Shown here: positions 34,802-47,200 of the stretch, piece after piece
Layout of the letters: every line of letters begins with the position of its first letter
Position numbering within the stretch: position 1 is the first letter of the stretch
DNA from: Chrysoporthe austroafricana
Lineage: Eukaryota > Ascomycota > Sordariomycetes > Diaporthales > Cryphonectriaceae
Length of the DNA stretch: 64,000 nucleotides
Direction of reading: 5' to 3'
Assembly: GCA_001051155.2 (NCBI GenBank)
Contig: JYIP02000006.1
Span: 930,001 to 994,000, forward strand
Made by a program: the position numbers and the translations under genes
Notes under the pieces: model-generated
Databases searched by the model: none
Seen by the model: the letters and a program-made list of their open reading frames with translations, nothing else
Told to the model about the DNA's origin: nothing

Positions 34802-36096
34802 CAGACGGGGTAACTCTTAGCCCCACTGCATTTTTTGAAACTTATATACCTATCGGTGAGAGGACAAGAGCCCTCAAGTCCCGTAGTCGCCTAAGCCTCT
34901 ATGCTGTGGCCCCATTTCGAAACCTCCAGATACCAAGTTTGGGACAATACATAGACTGAAGCTTACAGAGTCCTCAGAGTAAGATTGTTGCTGTTAAGTA
35001 ACGCTCTCTAGATTCCTGTGCGCGGTGCACTAGATTCCTGCACTCGAGTCTGCGGCCACTTCTAGAACGTCATTAGCAATATCAGGTTGCTCCATGCCTA
35101 TTTGATTGTTAATTTCGTCTTTTCAAATAGACCTACGCAAGACATTGACTGACTTGATTACGGCAAACTGGGGTCAGTGTCATGAACTCAAATTAATAAT
35201 AACTAATGTACCTAGAGCCAACATGGAGCAGGGTCCCAGAAGGCGTATTACCAAAGTTGACAGCTGCTGACAACACTGTCCACCGAAATGGCAGCCAAGC
35301 CAACAAACTAGGCAATACGGTACCTCTATATATATAACAACTTCTCTGAGAATCTAAGAATCATCCTTTGAGCATCCCGAGAAGTCAGATCTCTTCAGAA
35401 CCGGACCCTGTCGAACCCGGGGCCGAAGAAGGGCTCCTTTGCATGGAAATCTTAGATTCTACCACTGAGCCATAGATAGAGGAGCACATTCCCGTTGGAA
35501 ATAGGGCGGAGACAGCCATCTCATATTCCACAGCAGAATCAACCCTACGGTATGGGTGCATCGATGGCGACTTTTATTCCACGAAAGGTCGTCCAGAACA
35601 ATGGGTCTGCTCCCGGGGCCGAGCTGTCTCTAGCGGTTCCTTCTTGGCCTGCAGCCGCTTCCTACCGCTGAAAGTGGCCTTAGAGAGTATGGTACAGCAG
35701 TCATCACAACCATATCAAGGCCTCTGACGGAGGGAAATTCTTCTGATGTTGTGCCATTTCTACTTGTTCCGCATGCTAAGGGTGTAGTCAAGTAGCTACG
35801 AGAGCGCGTGCAACCCTGCCCTGACCGAACTTAGCCACATACCCAAGCAGAAGCCTTTTGCCCGATTTCCTCACCACTACAATTTCTACTTGGAAAGCAC
35901 CCGTTCCAGAGACCAAGATGCCATAGCCTTTATGCCGGGATCCTACCATCACCCCCGCCCACTGGCATAGAGCACTATCACTTTAGCCAGGCCTCGACCG
36001 CGCCCACAATCGTTCCTGCAGCCCCAGAACGCCATTTCCTCCTCCCACGACTTTCACCTGGTAGCATATCACTCTACACAGAGAAACACCGCTCAT
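34802..36096. other. Gene-free interval with a tRNA-like relic
   Basis: No protein gene is supported. Apart from a tRNA-like fragment at about 35400-35480, nothing recognisable is seen. Confidence 0.4.
35400..35480 (-). pseudogene. tRNA-like relic (Gly-type D arm)
   Basis: The minus strand carries TGGCTCAGTGGTAGAATC, a near-perfect tRNA-Gly D arm, then AAGATTTCCA (TCC in an anticodon-like loop). After a 30-nt gap it has a GGTTCGA B-box core. The T stem does not pair and no matching acceptor stem is found, so it is a broken tRNA gene or a tRNA-derived repeat rather than a working tRNA. Confidence 0.4.
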
Positions 36097-38260
36097 CTAG
36101 TCCTCATCCGCCACCTTGTCTTTCACCATCTCCGCGGCCATATTGATCACTTTCTCGGGCGGCCTCTGCTCGATAGCGGACCCTTCCGCGGGCGTCGAGA
36201 GGCCAGGAATGGGACTAAGCTGCCCGCTAGGCGGAACGGAAGGCACAGGGATGCGGATATCCTCGGGCGAGCCGGGGATCATCCTCGGGTCGAGGCCGGG
36301 AATGTGGATGCGCTTGGCCTCGTTCTGGTACGCGGCTGGAATGATCTCGATGATCTCGTCGCGCGGGAACTTGAGCTTGGGGATATCCATCGCGCTGCAG
36401 TGCATCAGGTAGGCGTATAGCACGCGAAGGACGGACTCGTGCGCGATGATGAGGAGGTCATTTTGTTCGCGCTCGAGTTCGAGGATGATGGGCTCGAGGC
36501 GGACGGCAAGATCGTGGTAGGACTAGAAGGGAAGGTTAGATGAGGCATGGCCACATGATGTAGTAAACTCAGATGGAGAGGGGCGGAGTCTCGTAGGATG
36601 ACCTACCTCAGCGCGAGGGTATCTATGGTGGTACGGGTCCAACTCATGCTTTTCAACCTCGTCGGGATACAAGGCACGGATAGCCCGCTCTGACAACTTC
36701 TCACAGACACCAGGGTTGATCGAGCTCATCTGCGACCGCTGACGGACCTTGTAGCCCTCATCCTGCAAAGGCTTGGCAGTCTGCACGGTCCGGAGCCGTG
36801 TGGAAGTCCACACCGTCAGTGGTCTCAAAGGGATGTCAGGACCGCCGGCTTCGATAGCCGACTGCCGCTCCTGCTCACGGTGTTTCAAGAGAGTCTGGGT
36901 CATCTTGACAGCGTAGGCCCTGCCAGCCTCGGAAAGATCTGCATCGCTTCTGTACGACTCCTCCTCGGCCATGCCGGCTCTTACGAAGAAGGTCGTCCTG
37001 GACTTGATATGCAGGTTGGTGAGATAGAACACGATGCGATGGGACAAATACTGCAAGGATGGATGTGTCAGCGCAGGATAGAATTATCTTGTATGCAAGT
37101 GCACACCCCGAGTGCACAGGTACAAAAACACGTGGGGGAATTTGGCGAGGGGTTGATGGCTATGCGTACGTTAAAGCTGACATTATTGTAGAAGAAAGCC
37201 CGGCCGGCATTGATCATCTTGACGTAGTTCAGCTCATTCTCATTCATCGTTTCAAAGACTGGAATCTTCATCTCGATGCGGCGGAGGTAGAGCTTGGCAG
37301 CCTCGTCTGGATCCATGCCGTGGAACTGCGCCAATGGTGAGCTGAGGATGGTTCGCGAAGGCACCACAAGGCAGGACTCACATCAGGCGACGAGATCTTG
37401 ACATTCCTGGCGTTCTCCCTCAAGATCTTATCGTCATCGACGAAGGACTCAAGAAAGAGCGTCTATGAATGTGAGCGTCAGCCGAAGTCCGGGAGCAAAC
37501 ATCAGCTGGCAGCACTGACCTGGACGTCGTGCTTCGCAAATTCCTTGGCGAGTGCGCGGCGACCAGCGGCAGTAGGGTTGACAGCGTCGTAAATCGCGAC
37601 TTGGCCATTCTCGTGATTCAGCCAGGCATAGATGTCCTCACGGCACTTCTTCAGGATCTTCTGCCGCAGCATGACTGATGCTGGGGACGCATTAGGGAAG
37701 AAGTAGTCCTCCGGTACGGTCTCGCCAGGTCCAACTGTGGCCCGACGATAGTCTCCGAGGTGGAAGATTCGAGTCTTTACCCCGAGCCTAGGCTGTACGT
37801 CAGCACGGCATCACCAAGTAGCTGTATCTAGTCGTCAGGGGAGAGGGGCTTACCAGGACAGGTACCGAGCCATCGAGACGCAAATGTGCCTAAGTCTCAT
37901 CAGCGATGTGAGGCCATTACGAAAAATACCGCTACAGACTTACGTCTTTCCACGTGCTGGCAGGCCGACCATAACAATCGCTATTCTACCCGAGTGGAAC
38001 AGCCTTCCAGACATCGTGCTGTAAAGCTGAGCTGGGGCCAGGTTCTGGTCATCAGATACATCGTGAATGGCATCGATAAAGGTTGAACTCTTTCGACGAT
38101 AACGCGGCGCGTTGGCCGCGATTTCGGCGGTCCTAGTGCTAGCGTTAGCGACCTGAATATCCAAGTCGTTGCCCAGTTCGGGACGGTGGTTCTTCTTCTG
38201 CTTGTTATTGAGCATCCTGCGAAGGCGTGCTTTCGTTTTGCTGAGGAGGGACGGCATCAT
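36097..38260 (-). CDS. PFK26: 6-phosphofructo-2-kinase, bisphosphatase domain lacking catalytic His
   Basis: Makes fructose 2,6-bisphosphate, the activator of glycolytic phosphofructokinase. Seven exons: 38260-37944, 37889-37854, 37787-37520, 37462-37382, 37325-37170, 37050-36607 and 36522-36097; 575 residues. All junctions are GT-AG and keep frame. The start is the double ATG at 38260. A short upstream ORF (38355-38338) precedes it. The kinase domain has the Walker A motif VGLPARGKT at residues 98-106 and the VFETMNENELNYVKMINAG block. The histidine-phosphatase domain follows, but its catalytic RHG is RAG at residues 310-312. Downstream blocks (TSTRLRTVQTA, PDEVEKHELDPYHHRYPRAE, HESVLRVLYAYL) are kept. 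The enzyme is therefore expected to be kinase-only, like yeast Pfk26, which also lacks that His. Confidence 0.93.
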
Positions 38261-39783
38261 GACCGGTGTGATCAAGAAGGGATGCAGTATGGGCAGAATC
38301 TGTGTGGGAGTATGAAGATGAGAGGAAGAAAGTGTGCTCACAGAAGCGTGTCCATCTTCAAAGAATCAGAGATGGCAAACGTGTGCCGACGCTTGACTCA
38401 ACTATGAATGTTGTATTCACCCAGCTCCGATCTTCCGCCGGGTGTGGGTGAGTGTTTGCGCTGAAGCGGAAGAGTCTAGTGGCTGGGACTGTGACGATGC
38501 AGACCGACTACAATTCTGGAAGGAATATCACAAGATCCGCACAAGAGGATGGAAGACAGAGCAGATGAAAGTAGGTCGTAACTGAAGGAGTAACTTTGTG
38601 GTGCTGCTCTGGGCTAGGTGCTGAGGGATATTGTAAGAGATGAGGGTATTGTCGTCGATACTAGACGCCGGTGGGCTCCAGGAGTACTCCTTGGCGTCAA
38701 GGACACGAGTTCTTCCAACAATATGATTCGCTCAACCCAGGGCGAACACGCTGCAGAGAAGGCACCAGCAGGATTCCCTGCGTTGTGACTTCTTCCGGTG
38801 GTCCTGAGCCCAGACAGACGGTCGCTGTCAGCACCGAGGCTGCCAATTAAGGGGTTTCAGGGAGTTCGTCCTGGGTGTGGCCAGTGTGTTGAGACAGGAG
38901 AGGTGATTATGGACCCTGGGCCCCAGATGAAGGCTGCTTGTTTTCACCAAGATGTGAGGATCGGAGCCGGGGCTGTGGATGATATCCCGAGCAGGTGGAT
39001 GGATGTCTGGGACTGGGTCGGCCGCCGGGTCGGCCGCCGGGGTTCTGCCATCTTTGTCCCCGGCTTCTTCAACACTGCCAAGAATGGGGTGGGGTGGCTG
39101 TAGGGAGGGGGGCTGCTTTAGCACCAGCCCTGTGCACCAGGTACTATAAGTACCATGCATGATAGCAACAAGATCACTCACTACCCAGTACATCCATAAA
39201 CTTAAATTCAGAAAACAATTCTACCTTTGCGGTGAGTGGCAGGTAGAACATTCTTCACAGCAGTGTGGTGTTGCATGGCAGCCTGACAGATGCATGTAGG
39301 GACATTCAGGAACACACCTAGCAATCTCTCTATCTGGGTTACTAGCCCACCCTGGGGGGTTGATTGTAGAGGGCACTGGACGTAGCCCTATGTACCTGGC
39401 AAGGGGTGCACGGTCCAAGCTGACTAGCTGCCCTGTCGTCAGAGATGAACCTGGACCCAGCAGGCTGAGCAGAAAGCTACCGCGAAATTTTTGGTCCTGT
39501 GCCCGCCAGCTCTGGTCGTCGACGACCACGATTGAGATCACAGCAATACCACCGGCCTCACCACCCCGCACTCGCTCACCGTATTGAGCACCTCTCCCAC
39601 CCACGCCTTCCCTCCTTCCGTTTCCACATCAGCACACGTCGCCCTCACGAAAGGTGTGCCTTCCCCCTCGTCGCGCCCGCTGACGGCCATTGTCCATCCA
39701 TCCTTTGTGACGTCGTCCGTCGTCCTCGACGTCTGCAGCCCCGACCTCATCTCTCCCTCCTCACCTAGACTGCAATCGCGACC
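38261..39783. other. Divergent promoter interval PFK26 / TOM40
   Basis: There is no gene in 1.5 kb between two divergently transcribed housekeeping genes. A short duplicated GTCGGCCGCCGG motif lies near 39017-39041. Pyrimidine-rich DNA precedes TOM40. Confidence 0.45.
38338..38355 (-). promoter_or_regulatory. Five-codon upstream ORF before PFK26
   Basis: ATG GAC ACG CTT CTG TGA ends 78 nt before the presumed start. A potential donor GTGAGC and acceptor CACACAG nearby (38341-38299) could alternatively mark a leader intron. Use is untested. Confidence 0.35.
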
Positions 39784-40981
39784 ATGGCCTCCGCATCGAG
39801 TCATCCCCTCGCCTTTGTCGGCAACAATCCCATAGTCAAGACCGTTTCCGATGCGCTTAGCTCCTTCCAGGAGCGGCGCGCAAAGCTCGGCCTGTCAAAC
39901 CCCGGCACCGTCGAGAACCTGGCCAAGGAGGTCCAGCGCGATGTCCTCCTCAACAACTACATGTTCACTGGCCTGCGCGCAGACCTCACCAAGGCCTTCA
40001 GCCTGAACCCCCTCTTCCAAGTCTCACACGCCTTCGCCCTGGGCGAGCGATCGAACCCCTACACCTTCGCCGCGCTCTACGGTACAAACAAGGTATGTCA
40101 TGGTCGCGATGCCCGGCTGCTTGGTCCCATCGTGGCGTCGAAAGCTGACGCACGGGTGACAGGTTTTCCTGCAAGGCAACATCGACAACGACGGTCAGCT
40201 CTCCACAAGAGCTAACTGGAGATGGTCGCCCTCGCTCGTCTCGAAGACCCAGTTCCAGATCGGCACCGGTGGTCAGGACATGGCGCAGCTCGAATCCGAG
40301 TATACCGGCAACGACTTCACCCTCAACGTCAAGGCCCTCAACCCATCCTACCTCGAGGGCGGCCTCACGGGTATCTTCGTCGGACAGTACATGCAGGCAG
40401 TCACCCCGAGACTGGCTTTGGGCTTGGAGGCTATGTGGCAGCGTCAGGCCCTGAGCCAACCTCCCGACTCGGCGCTGGCATACTGCGGCAAGTACAAGGC
40501 CGAGGACTGGATCGCTACCGCGCAGATGGCTGCAAATGGCGCCATCAACACGACCTACTGGAGGAAGCTGTCCGACAAGGTCCAGGCTGGTGTCGACATG
40601 ACTCTCTCTCTCTCTGGTGGCGGCGCCGCCGCGATGATGGGTGGTCCCATACAGAAGGAGGGCGTGACGACCTTTGGTGCCAAGTACGACTTCCGCATGT
40701 CCACCTTCCGCGCCCAGTTCGACTCCAAGGGAAAGCTCAGCTGCCTGTTGGAGAAGCGCGTTGCCGGGCCTGTCATGATGACCGTCGGTGCTGATGTGGA
40801 CCACGCTACGGTAAGGCTCCCCAGGCGCATCACACCCTTTGTGTGGCCAGATTGCTAATACGATGGACTACAGCAAACCGCGAAGCTCGGCCTCGGGATC
40901 TCCATCGAGACCGGCGGCGAGGAGCTGCAGGAGCAACAAGAGATGCTCGGCGCTCAGCCATCCCCAAACATCCCCTTCTAA
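39784..40981 (+). CDS. TOM40: Mitochondrial import receptor TOM40
   Basis: Beta-barrel channel of the TOM complex in the outer mitochondrial membrane, through which nearly all precursor proteins enter. Exons 39784-40092, 40163-40810 and 40874-40981 give 354 residues. Introns are 70 and 63 nt with GTATGT/ACAG and GTAAGG/ACAG ends. The N-terminal helix ([20 protein letters not shown]) and the first strand region ([20 protein letters not shown]) are typical of fungal Tom40. The middle carries alternating amphipathic strands ([35 protein letters not shown]). The end ([11 protein letters not shown]) is the beta-signal region. A Gln/Glu-rich tail follows. It converges with the aquaglyceroporin gene, with 876 bp between. 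Confidence 0.97.
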
Positions 40982-41857
40982 GGGACCTGAAAGACGACGG
41001 GTTCTCTACGCTCGGCCGTTGACTCCCCACTCCGCTCCACTAGCCCTTTCTCATCATATACACACCTAATTTGAGGGGCTCAGGGTTAGGATTAGGGTTA
41101 ATCTGTCTCGAGGTGGACTCCCAAGTAAGCCCACACGAATAGCCAGTACCGGCATCCTCCGAATGTGAATGCTGAAGTCGCTCAGACTTGATTCTGAATG
41201 CTCAGTCCGTTTATAGGAGAAGTTCCGAACCCTGTATCCTTTCCCGTCTATCTGCTCTTTGTCTATTCTAGACGAACCCATGGAAGAAAAAACCACATTA
41301 TGTTTCCCCTCGTAACAACACCCTGGCCGAGGGGAGCGCCAGCACAACCGGGAGCCGGAGGAACAACGAAAACGCCATGCTGTCATACTATTCTCGCTCC
41401 TGGGTTGGAAAGAAATGGTCAAGGGGATTTGAAAGATGCATCGCGCCGTGTATTGAGGAATGTCAGATCGCTGGTGGTAAGACGCAAGCATCATGTAGAA
41501 AAAGAGCACATGAGAAACATCAATATGCCCAGAATAATGTGACGATAGCAGAAGTGCGTGAACAGAAACAATGAAAGGACTGTAAGGAGACAAAATCCAG
41601 CGGAACAGTCTCTTGTCTGACCAAGTCGGTTTAGATGTCAGTGGGTCTCCAACGCTGTGTTCGAAGCCCGCGGTTCGAAGATAAGGTTGACATAGAAAAT
41701 ATCTCCAGAGATCAAGGATAGTTGCAAGGAAAAGTATAGGAAAGGGCCTGAGAGAATTAGGAGACCTGAAGGAATGAGTGGAGAGCTGGGGGAGCAGGAC
41801 CAGAGAGCCGGCGGTGACCGCGAGGCTACCGCCCTGGTTACACCACGTGGCGTTCAT
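40982..41857. other. Convergent 3'-to-3' interval with telomere-like repeat
   Basis: No gene is supported. A 263-codon minus-strand open frame here has no family features and probably lies in untranslated sequence of the aquaglyceroporin transcript. A telomere-like tract occurs at 41083-41100. Confidence 0.45.
41083..41100 (+). repeat. Interstitial telomere-like tract
   Basis: gggttaggattagggtta contains about three TTAGGG-type units with one A insertion, matching the filamentous-fungal telomere repeat. It is too short to be a chromosome end. Confidence 0.6.
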
Positions 41858-44211
41858 CTAGTCCTCGTTCTGGATGTCAAAACGCCACTCATCGCTGGCG
41901 TACTTGGGCCGTCGGACCTGGAGGCGGCTCGTCACGTTCTCAAAGCGCCTGCTCCACTTGCTCTTCTTCTTCTTCAGGGCGCGCTTGATTCTCCTCCTAG
42001 GGTAGTTGACGGGCGACTCGCCGCCGACGAAGATGGCGGCATCGTACAGGAAGGCGCCGAAGAGGGCGCCGGCTATGGGGCCGCACCACGGCCCCCAGAA
42101 CCAATACGAGGAGCCGAAGGTATCCTTGGTGCCGTAGCCGAGGGCGAGAAGGGCGAGGCGTGGTCCGATGTCCCGCGCTGGATTCACTAGACGCTCAACT
42201 GTCAGGGATTTCCGCTCTGAGAATTGAGAGGCAGGGGAGGGGGCAAGTCTGCTTCTGTTCTTTCAAGGAGGACTTACTGGCAAGGCCTGTGTTGATGCTG
42301 AAGGCCATGCAGAGGACGGTGATGACGAGACCCATGATGAAGGCGTTCATACCAGCACCAGGCGGAGCATTAGAGTCATCACCGAGGGAGAGCACAACAA
42401 TCGCAAGGATTGTGGTTCCCACAAACTCTGTGAAGAACGCAGTCACGGGGTCGATCCAACTGTTCTGGGGATGCGTGACGAACGCGGAGACGGTGTTCGT
42501 GTTGGCCAGATCGGTGGTCCCGGCATACTCGAAGATGCCGGTGCGGAAAAGGCCGAAGCTGATGAGCGCGGCGAGGAAGGCTCCGAGGACCTGGGCTATG
42601 GCGTAGCTCGGGACCTTGCGCAGCGGGAAGCCTCGGAAGATCCAGAGCATGATAGACACGGCCGGGTTCAGATGCGCACCGCTGATGCCACCAGCGATGT
42701 AGATCCCGATCATGCTCGCGAGACCCCAGGCCCAGTTCGTGTTGGTGGTTGCTGAGCTTTTGGAGGTGGTGACGACGAGGTCGGCGGAGAATCCGATGAT
42801 GAGCTGGCAGGTCACCTGTATGGAATCTTGGTCAATGATATGACATCCTCGGGCTGGGCTGAGAGAGAATACTTACGGCAAGAAGTTCAGCGAGAGGCTC
42901 TCTGAACTTCAGCCTGATGACAGACCAATGCGTGTGGAGGTTGTGGATCTCATCGAGCTCTGGATCGTAGGGTTTGAGTTCCTCAGGGTCCTCGACCCAG
43001 TCCTCCGCGTCAGCTTGCTCATTCACCGGCGTGACCGCCCCAGCATGGTCAGCAAGCCAGCCCTGGTCGTTCAAATGATCATTCTGATCCGGAGTCTTGA
43101 TCTCAATGACAGAAGTGAGCTTGCCACCCTTGATCGGCTGGTTTCCTCCAACAGAGTCCTGTTTGTCGGCTTTCCCAAAGCGCTCCGAAATGGAGGGCCT
43201 ACCTTGGGCGGAAGCCACGGATGACCTGCGACCAGGTGCACCGCCAAAGGCGTTTTGGCCGGTGTACCTCCTCAGCAGCCTGAACTCTCGATCTTGTTGG
43301 GCGGACTGGAGGGCATCTGAGATCTTGCTGGGGTTCAACGTCGACTCAACGCGGCCGGCTTCCAGGTCAAACTCCTCCTGAGCTCGCTTCTCATTCTCTA
43401 GCTGTTCTGGTGCTTGCTGAAGGACCTCAGTCTTGGTCGGGATCATACCAGCACGGACGACGTGAGGCAGCGGCTTGGCAAGACCCCAGACCGGTCTGTT
43501 GTTGGGAGCCATTTCATAGGCTGGGTTGAGGTCCACGTAACCCGGGTCGACATAAGGTTGGTTGGCGATGATAGTGTCGAGCGGGTTACCTGGACCAGCG
43601 AGTGTGAATCCAGCATGAGAGCGAGCGTCCCCGCTTACGTCGACAGCGGAAGAGGCACCCCCGAGGTTGAGAGTGCCTCTGCGTTTGAAGGTTCCCTGTC
43701 TTCCCAGAGCGGTCGGCCCGTTCAGGTTCCATGTTGTCGTCCGCTTCCTCATACCGAAGGATGCGGTCGGCCTCCTCTCGATATTGCGTTGCCGGGCGCT
43801 TGAGGTGGACCCAGCTCGGGCTCGGCTTCCGTTTGTGTCTATCGGATGGAGAGAGTTGGACGTGGAGTTTCCACGACGGCGGCCAGGCGACCTGTCGTTC
43901 TGCTCCGAGTCGTCCCTGACGGGCGGCATGGTGCCTGTCCTCAGGCCCGAAGGCAGGCCCAGGCCAGCGCCGTCATTGCGTGGTGGGGGGTGTGATGGTT
44001 CCGGTATCGTGGGTGAAGCGGCACGAGACTCTGGTATGGGATCCATTGTCTCGACCGAACGACGCTGATCTTCAGCCGCCGTGCCTTGAGTCGACCCGCG
44101 ATACGAATTGTCCCTGGCTGGGAGGCGGCGTTCTTCCTTCTCTGGATCCAAGTAACCGGGATCACTCTGCCTGTTGGTTTGAACCTCCTGGTGGGCTGTA
44201 TGGCTTTCCAA
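41858..44211 (-). CDS. Fps1-like aquaglyceroporin (MIP family) with long N-terminal tail
   Basis: Plasma-membrane channel for glycerol, water and small solutes. Exon A is 44211-42877, B 42815-42278 and C 42186-41858, all with canonical introns. The first coding exon is unsure: 44211 is a TTG in an open frame, the first in-frame ATG is 44046, and an upstream leader exon is likely. About 440 hydrophilic residues precede the channel, with low-complexity Ser/Arg/Pro sequence and duplicated DPGYLDPE / DPGYVDLN motifs near the MAPNNRPVWGLAKPLPH block. Six helices follow, with the two pore loops HLNPAVS and, split by intron 2, MNPARD. The Asp after NPAR is the glycerol-channel signature. The C-terminus is basic (RRRIKRALKKKKSKWSRR). 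The long regulatory N-tail resembles yeast Fps1, which closes under osmotic stress; a similar role is inference. Confidence 0.9.
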
Positions 44212-47200
44212 GACGCAGGTAGGTATGAGGCAGGATAGGAGCCTGTGGGATTGTCAACCAAAGGGAAAAAGGTCAAGGGAAAGATGTCGAAGCATCCCGA
44301 GTACACACCTTCATATAGAACACTCGGGGCCACCAGGCAGGCCACCAGGGCACCAGGGGTGAACAACGGGCCAGGGTAGAATGAATCAAAAACGAAGGAC
44401 TGACTGTGCGGGACCGAGGATCCGCTGGTCAAGGCAGGGTGTTCCCAAGCTTCAGTTTCGGCTTTGATGCCATCGTTAACATCTGTTGGACAGGGAATCG
44501 CGAGGTCCACCGGTTCCACATATAGAGGACCGAGTAATGGACCAAGACCCGCCGTGCAGCCTGGCGATCATGGAACAAGGTCTCTTGTGAAGTCCGTAGC
44601 ATGGACGGCAGGTGTCTCTGGCGGCGCTGAGCCGCGCAATCACGAGGCTCGGAGGCATCGACACGAGGCTGTCAAGGTCAGGGAGCAGAGCGGCCCGGCA
44701 CCAGCTTCGCAGCCCAACCGACTCGTGCCTCCGGAAGAGTGGTAGCCATCCGCGACAAATCGACCGGAGAATATACGCGGAAATATCTTATCGGTTCGTG
44801 CTACCCAGACTTCCAAAATAAGCAACGGCAGACTTGCCGAGGAACTGGTCAAAGCTTGTTTTGCGCGTGCGGGACCGAGGCCTCCGCCACAGGAAAAGGG
44901 GAGATGATTAAAGGTGCACATCAAGGACTGACTGACACCATGCGATATCAAGCACCAGTACGGACAGCCCACACCGCTGCCGGCCACGTCCGATTTTATA
45001 TACCAGGTATCGTCTTAAAATGGAGGCCAAGGGCACCTTGTAATTTCAGGAAGCCCGCAGCGTGTAAGGATGCGGCGATGCAATTGGCATCTTGGAGATG
45101 ACTCATACAGAATTGCTGATTGGGAGGATTGTGTGATAGGCATGGCTCGAGCTCGCGACAATCTTTCTGGCGTAGGAGACTGGCCTTCGCCCTGCGGCAG
45201 GATGAGCCGCGTAGGAGGACTACAGCACAGCGCGTTCTAGAACATTGCAGGGGGTGAAAGATCGTTGTGGGTACCTCCTGTGGATACCACTTAGTAGTTC
45301 CTGGCCGAGAGGCAGCCTCGAGCGTCGGGATAAGCAGGCATCGACTACGGACAAGGCGAAATAGATCACGGTATGCTCGCCCAAATTTCGTCTGTTTGTC
45401 TTGGCCATTCTTGGAAGCTCACATACTAAACTTTTGGTAGTCAGAGCCTCATGTTGTTCAAGTCGGAACTTCAGACCATCCCCTTGGTTCGTCAACGGCA
45501 CCTAGCGTGTGTACAACTATAGAAATGACCTGTGGTAGCCTCTCATATGTGTGATTCCGAAACGGCCAGCCTGTGAGGTGGTAAGCCCTTCCTGTTCTTT
45601 TTCCATTGCATGGACCCGACGAGTTTTGGGACCCCCCTGGCATAGCCTGACCAAAGCGGACAGTAAGGCGGGAGTGAAGCAAGGAAAAGAAAGAAGACAA
45701 AGGGTCAGAGAAGCGGGCGTTTCGATGTCCATACGTTGCAGATATGATACAAGCAACATCACTCACAACTTTGCACACATCCGAGACAGCCGTGTTGAAA
45801 CACACCGTCTCTATCTAGCCAGTCTTGGACTCCCTCGATTATTATGAGCTCCCAGAAGCAGCAATATAACATCATAATAACGGCCGGTGAAGCACTCAGT
45901 TCAGGCCAGGACGCAACGACTTTATTTGAATCTGTATATGATTCAGCCGTCCAGTGTTTTTTTTTTCTTCCCCCTCTCTAGGTGTCGTTCCTGCAACTCC
46001 GTCTTCAGTCATCCGTCTTTGAAGACATGCTACGCAGTTCCCGTCCAAGATCAACAACAAAAGATATGGGCAAGTTGTCTAGCAGTAAACTTGAGTCCTG
46101 TGTGAGTGAAGGAGGCTGAGGAGGCTCTCCTTTGATGTTGTCATCGCGAGGTGTGTGAAGTCTTCCCCTCTAACGGACGGAGATTTCTATCATGCTTATT
46201 GCCATGGTCCGTGTGGCCTTTGGCATGGGAAGAGCAGCCAACGGAGGAGGGACTCTTCAAGTCTGTATCTGTTTGGGTCGACGGCTGTCCAGGGCCACCG
46301 TGAGAGTAAAGGGCAACTCTATCTGCTTATGGAAACCGACATTGCTGTGCATTCCAATTATATTTCACTGACTGTTCTCCATGGATTTCTGCGTCTTCGC
46401 TCGGGGTATCTAGGTGTTACATAACTACGAGCAGATACACAGGGAGGCCATGGCGGTATACGAGCCCGCAAGGGACCGGCGGGATCACTTCGTGATCGGC
46501 CATGCCCTGGAACGGCCCAAAATGCAGACTCAGTTAGGTTCCTTCTGGCCCGGCACCTCAGTGGGTGCAGGAGAAGTGAAATACAAGTTTACAGGGTCGT
46601 TAAGGCAGCACAGCAGCCGAATGCCAAGACTATGCAGCAGAGGCAGAGAATCAATCTCACGAGGCAGCCCCTTGAGGAAGGCCACCAAATCGACTTACCT
46701 GATGGGCTGTAGCCTGTGGTGCGGCTTCACAGATGCCAAGTCTAGAATATTCAGACCTGAGCAGTCCATGAGTACTGCCGGTCCACACTGTATGTTCCGT
46801 CATCTCACCCAGCATGTTTCCTGCTTCAAGTGTGAGTCTGTGTTGGTGTACGAATTCCCAAGAAGCAGAGGTAGGGTCCCAACCTGTTTCTTAGGAAGTT
46901 GTAAATCAAGGGTACAAGTGATCCGAAGGGCTCTGCATGATTGTAGGGATGATCCTTAGAAATATCTTTCACGACAGAGTATGTCAGGAGTCAGAGCTGC
47001 GCGAGGAAGGAAGATGAGCTGCTGTTCCGTTTCCGCTGGGAGGGGGACAGCAACAGACTTTGGTGCGATCAGTGGTTACCCATCCTCATCGGAGCCTCAC
47101 CGTGAACGTACTTCTTGTGTCATGCCTTGATTTGTTGTATCTCTTGCCATGCTGACACCTCACCAGCCACAACGCCCCGGCAGTTATCGAGAGCTGGCGC

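Noticed and set aside
41066..41857. 263-codon open frame on the minus strand after the aquaglyceroporin
   Set aside because: It continues past the stop of a well-supported gene without splice or family signal; probably untranslated sequence.
43941..44519. Minus-strand frame starting MEPVDLAIPCP upstream of the aquaglyceroporin
   Set aside because: Runs in a different frame and no splice combination I tried joined it cleanly to the channel exon; kept only as a possible source of the missing first exon.
46414..46959. 181-codon open frame on the plus strand
   Set aside because: No recognisable domain, erratic Cys/Arg-rich composition and no partner exons.
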